The notes beneath the pieces are model-generated. The model made no database searches. It had not been told where the DNA came from and saw only the letters and a list, made by a program, of their open reading frames with translations. A program made the translations under genes and the position numbers. Of a DNA stretch of 7,690 nt, positions 6,903 through 7,690 are shown in pieces (positions within the stretch are counted from its first letter, which is position 1; each line of letters starts with the position of its first letter). The stretch comes from JACOTK01 sp038256565 (lineage in GTDB: Bacteria; Actinomycetota; Acidimicrobiia; Acidimicrobiales; CADCSY01): contig JBBSKG010000107.1 in the NCBI GenBank assembly GCA_038256565.1, positions 1 through 7,690 on the forward strand, in the 5' to 3' direction.

Positions 6903-7502
6903 TTACCTATGGGCCGCAAGGGCTAGAACCTCTGGAGTGCGGCGAAGGCGTTCGATGTGTCGAGCCCGCGTGGGGCCAATGCTGCCGATTGGCATGTCGA
7001 GGGTTTCGGCGATAGTCACATAGTTCGGGCGGTCGTGCTCCATGAGCATTGTCAGAAGGTTTTGGCCTTGTTCGGGGAGGCGATTCATTGCTTTGCGCAC
7101 TCCCTCAGCCTGTTCTTCATTTACAAGAAGCGAGGAGGGGTCAACGTGGTCTCGTACGTCAATGACATCGAACTTGTCTTCATTTTCTTGTCCGACCAAC
7201 ACTTGTCGTCCAGAGCGCTTAGACAAGCGGATGGCTTCGCGCCGAGCTGTAGTAACGAGCCATGAACCGATCACCTCTGGGTCGCGAATCTTGCCAATGG
7301 ACTGAAAGCATCGCAGCCAAGTCGTCTGACAAACGTCGGCAGCATCATCGTTCGACAAACCACGTTGTCGTGCCGTCCACCAAACCAACGAGCTAAATCG
7401 TTCGACGAGTTCATCCCATGCCTGTTGTTCTCCAGCTTGGGCACGCAGGACCAGTTCCCCTGGCGTTTCTTGTTGGGTGGTTTGTGATGTCATGGTGCTC
7501 AT
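6903..7502 (-). CDS. ECF-type RNA polymerase sigma-70 family factor
   Basis: A two-domain sigma factor of 199 residues that should direct RNA polymerase to a special promoter set. Region 2 covers about residues 27-93: AWDELVERFSSLVWWTARQ, then DDAADVCQTTWLRCF (52-66), equivalent to the usual DAEDVVQETFLR, then WLVTTARREAIRL (81-93). A linker without region 3 follows. Region 4 covers about 138-188, with AMNRLPEQGQNLL and the helix-turn-helix TIAETLDMPIGSIGPTRARH (163-182). The PIGSIGPTRAR form is familiar from actinobacterial ECF factors. The start at 7502 has a reasonable ribosome binding site; ATG at 7493 (residue 4) is an alternative. No anti-sigma gene follows: the next gene downstream is the GMC oxidoreductase after 149 bp, and what precedes it lies outside the window. 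The GMC and lipase genes are natural candidates for its regulon, by position only. Confidence 0.9.
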   Translation of the reverse strand: MSTMTSQTTQQETPGELVLRAQAGEQQAWDELVERFSSLVWWTARQRGLSNDDAADVCQTTWLRCFQSIGKIRDPEVIGSWLVTTARREAIRLSKRSGRQVLVGQENEDKFDVIDVRDHVDPSSLLVNEEQAEGVRKAMNRLPEQGQNLLTMLMEHDRPNYVTIAETLDMPIGSIGPTRARHIERLRRTPEVLALAAHR

Positions 7503-7511
7503 TGATTATTA

Positions 7512-7517
7512 CCTTTC
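7512..7517 (-). promoter_or_regulatory. Ribosome binding site of the sigma factor gene
   Basis: On the minus strand GAAAGG lies 9 bases before the ATG at 7502, a moderate Shine-Dalgarno at acceptable distance. It favours this start over the in-frame ATG three codons further in. Confidence 0.5.
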
Positions 7518-7543
7518 GATCGCTGCAAAATACGACAAGTTGA

Positions 7544-7592
7544 ACTATGTCTGGGTGATCTTGGGTATTTCTTGGGACTATCTTGGACTCAA
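7544..7592 (-). promoter_or_regulatory. Three 11-bp direct repeats (SARP-type operator) and -10-like box before the sigma gene
   Basis: On the plus strand three contiguous 11-bp units begin CTTGGGT (7560), CTTGGGA (7571) and CTTGGAC (7582). In the transcribed orientation they read GTCCAAG, TCCCAAG and ACCCAAG, each separated by 4 bases. A fourth, out-of-phase CTGGG lies at 7551. CATAGT (minus strand, 7544-7549) starts 10 bases after the last heptamer and resembles a -10 box; no proper -35 exists at the expected distance, where the repeats lie. Known SARP operators are heptamers repeated every 11 bp, overlapping -35 and ending about 8 bp from -10. This matches closely, and a SARP-type regulator is encoded at 325-3477. 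That it is the binder is inference. Confidence 0.5.
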
Positions 7593-7624
7593 GGTTTAGG
7601 TGGAAATGTTTGCCTTCTTATGCG

Positions 7625-7690
7625 CCAAAGATTCGTTGCACCAGTCTGCGTCTGGCACAACAGGACCTGTATCTAATTGAGCACCGCCTA
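7625..7690 (-). repeat. Structured intergenic repeat, copy B (before the sigma gene; reaches the window edge)
   Basis: This second copy of the element at 5048-5112 starts 122 bp upstream of the sigma gene start, in the same orientation relative to the following gene. The centre is GTTGCACCAG (7635-7644) and CTGGCACAAC (7652-7661) around a 7-nt loop. On the plus strand two A-C mismatches break the stem, but in minus-strand RNA they become G-U wobbles, so the stem survives. ACAGG-A-CCTGT (7660-7670) repeats the palindrome of copy A with a different central base. The similarity runs to the last base of the window, so the true end is not visible. Confidence 0.8.

Noticed and set aside
5048..7690. 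CRISPR array or insertion-sequence ends as explanation of the two repeats
   Set aside because: There are only two copies 2.5 kb apart in the same orientation, no regular spacers, no transposase, and no target-site duplications visible.

Overview
The window looks like a chromosomal piece of an actinomycete-type bacterium (Actinomycetota). The evidence is a 1050-residue AfsR/SARP-like regulator with the full winged helix, BTAD, NTPase and TPR layout, an ECF-type sigma factor whose region 4 reads like actinobacterial members, and a cholesterol-oxidase-like GMC flavoprotein next to a patatin-like lipase. By eye the base composition is only moderate in GC, with many A/T third positions. That fits a lower-GC lineage such as aquatic Acidimicrobiia better than Streptomyces; this placement is inference.

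Layout: positions 1-212 (minus) hold the N-terminal 70 codons of a small membrane protein. A 112-bp divergent intergenic region (213-324) separates it from the regulator gene (325-3477, plus). That gene converges, with only 6 bp between stop codons, on a run of three minus-strand genes. Read in transcription order these are the sigma factor (7502-6903), the GMC oxidoreductase (6753-5110) and the patatin-like lipase (5001-3484). The gaps of 149 and 108 bp between them are larger than in a tight operon, and both contain inverted-repeat structure. No gene-free stretch exceeds 300 bases. I see no tRNA, rRNA, CRISPR array or transposase.

Working model (inference): the lipase and the flavoprotein form a lipid or sterol processing pair. 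The lipase C-terminal half resembles, from memory, a module attached to large bacterial sterol-oxidase-like GMC proteins. The sigma factor lies upstream in the same direction and could drive the pair. The region upstream of the sigma gene carries three direct repeats at exactly 11-bp spacing ending close to a possible -10 box. That is the geometry known for SARP operators, and a SARP-type regulator is encoded in the same window.

The strongest unexplained signal is a ~65-bp intergenic element present twice, before the lipase gene (5048-5112) and before the sigma gene (7625-7690, running to the window edge). Its flanks are almost identical, while the central stem differs by paired changes that keep it foldable in the minus-strand RNA.
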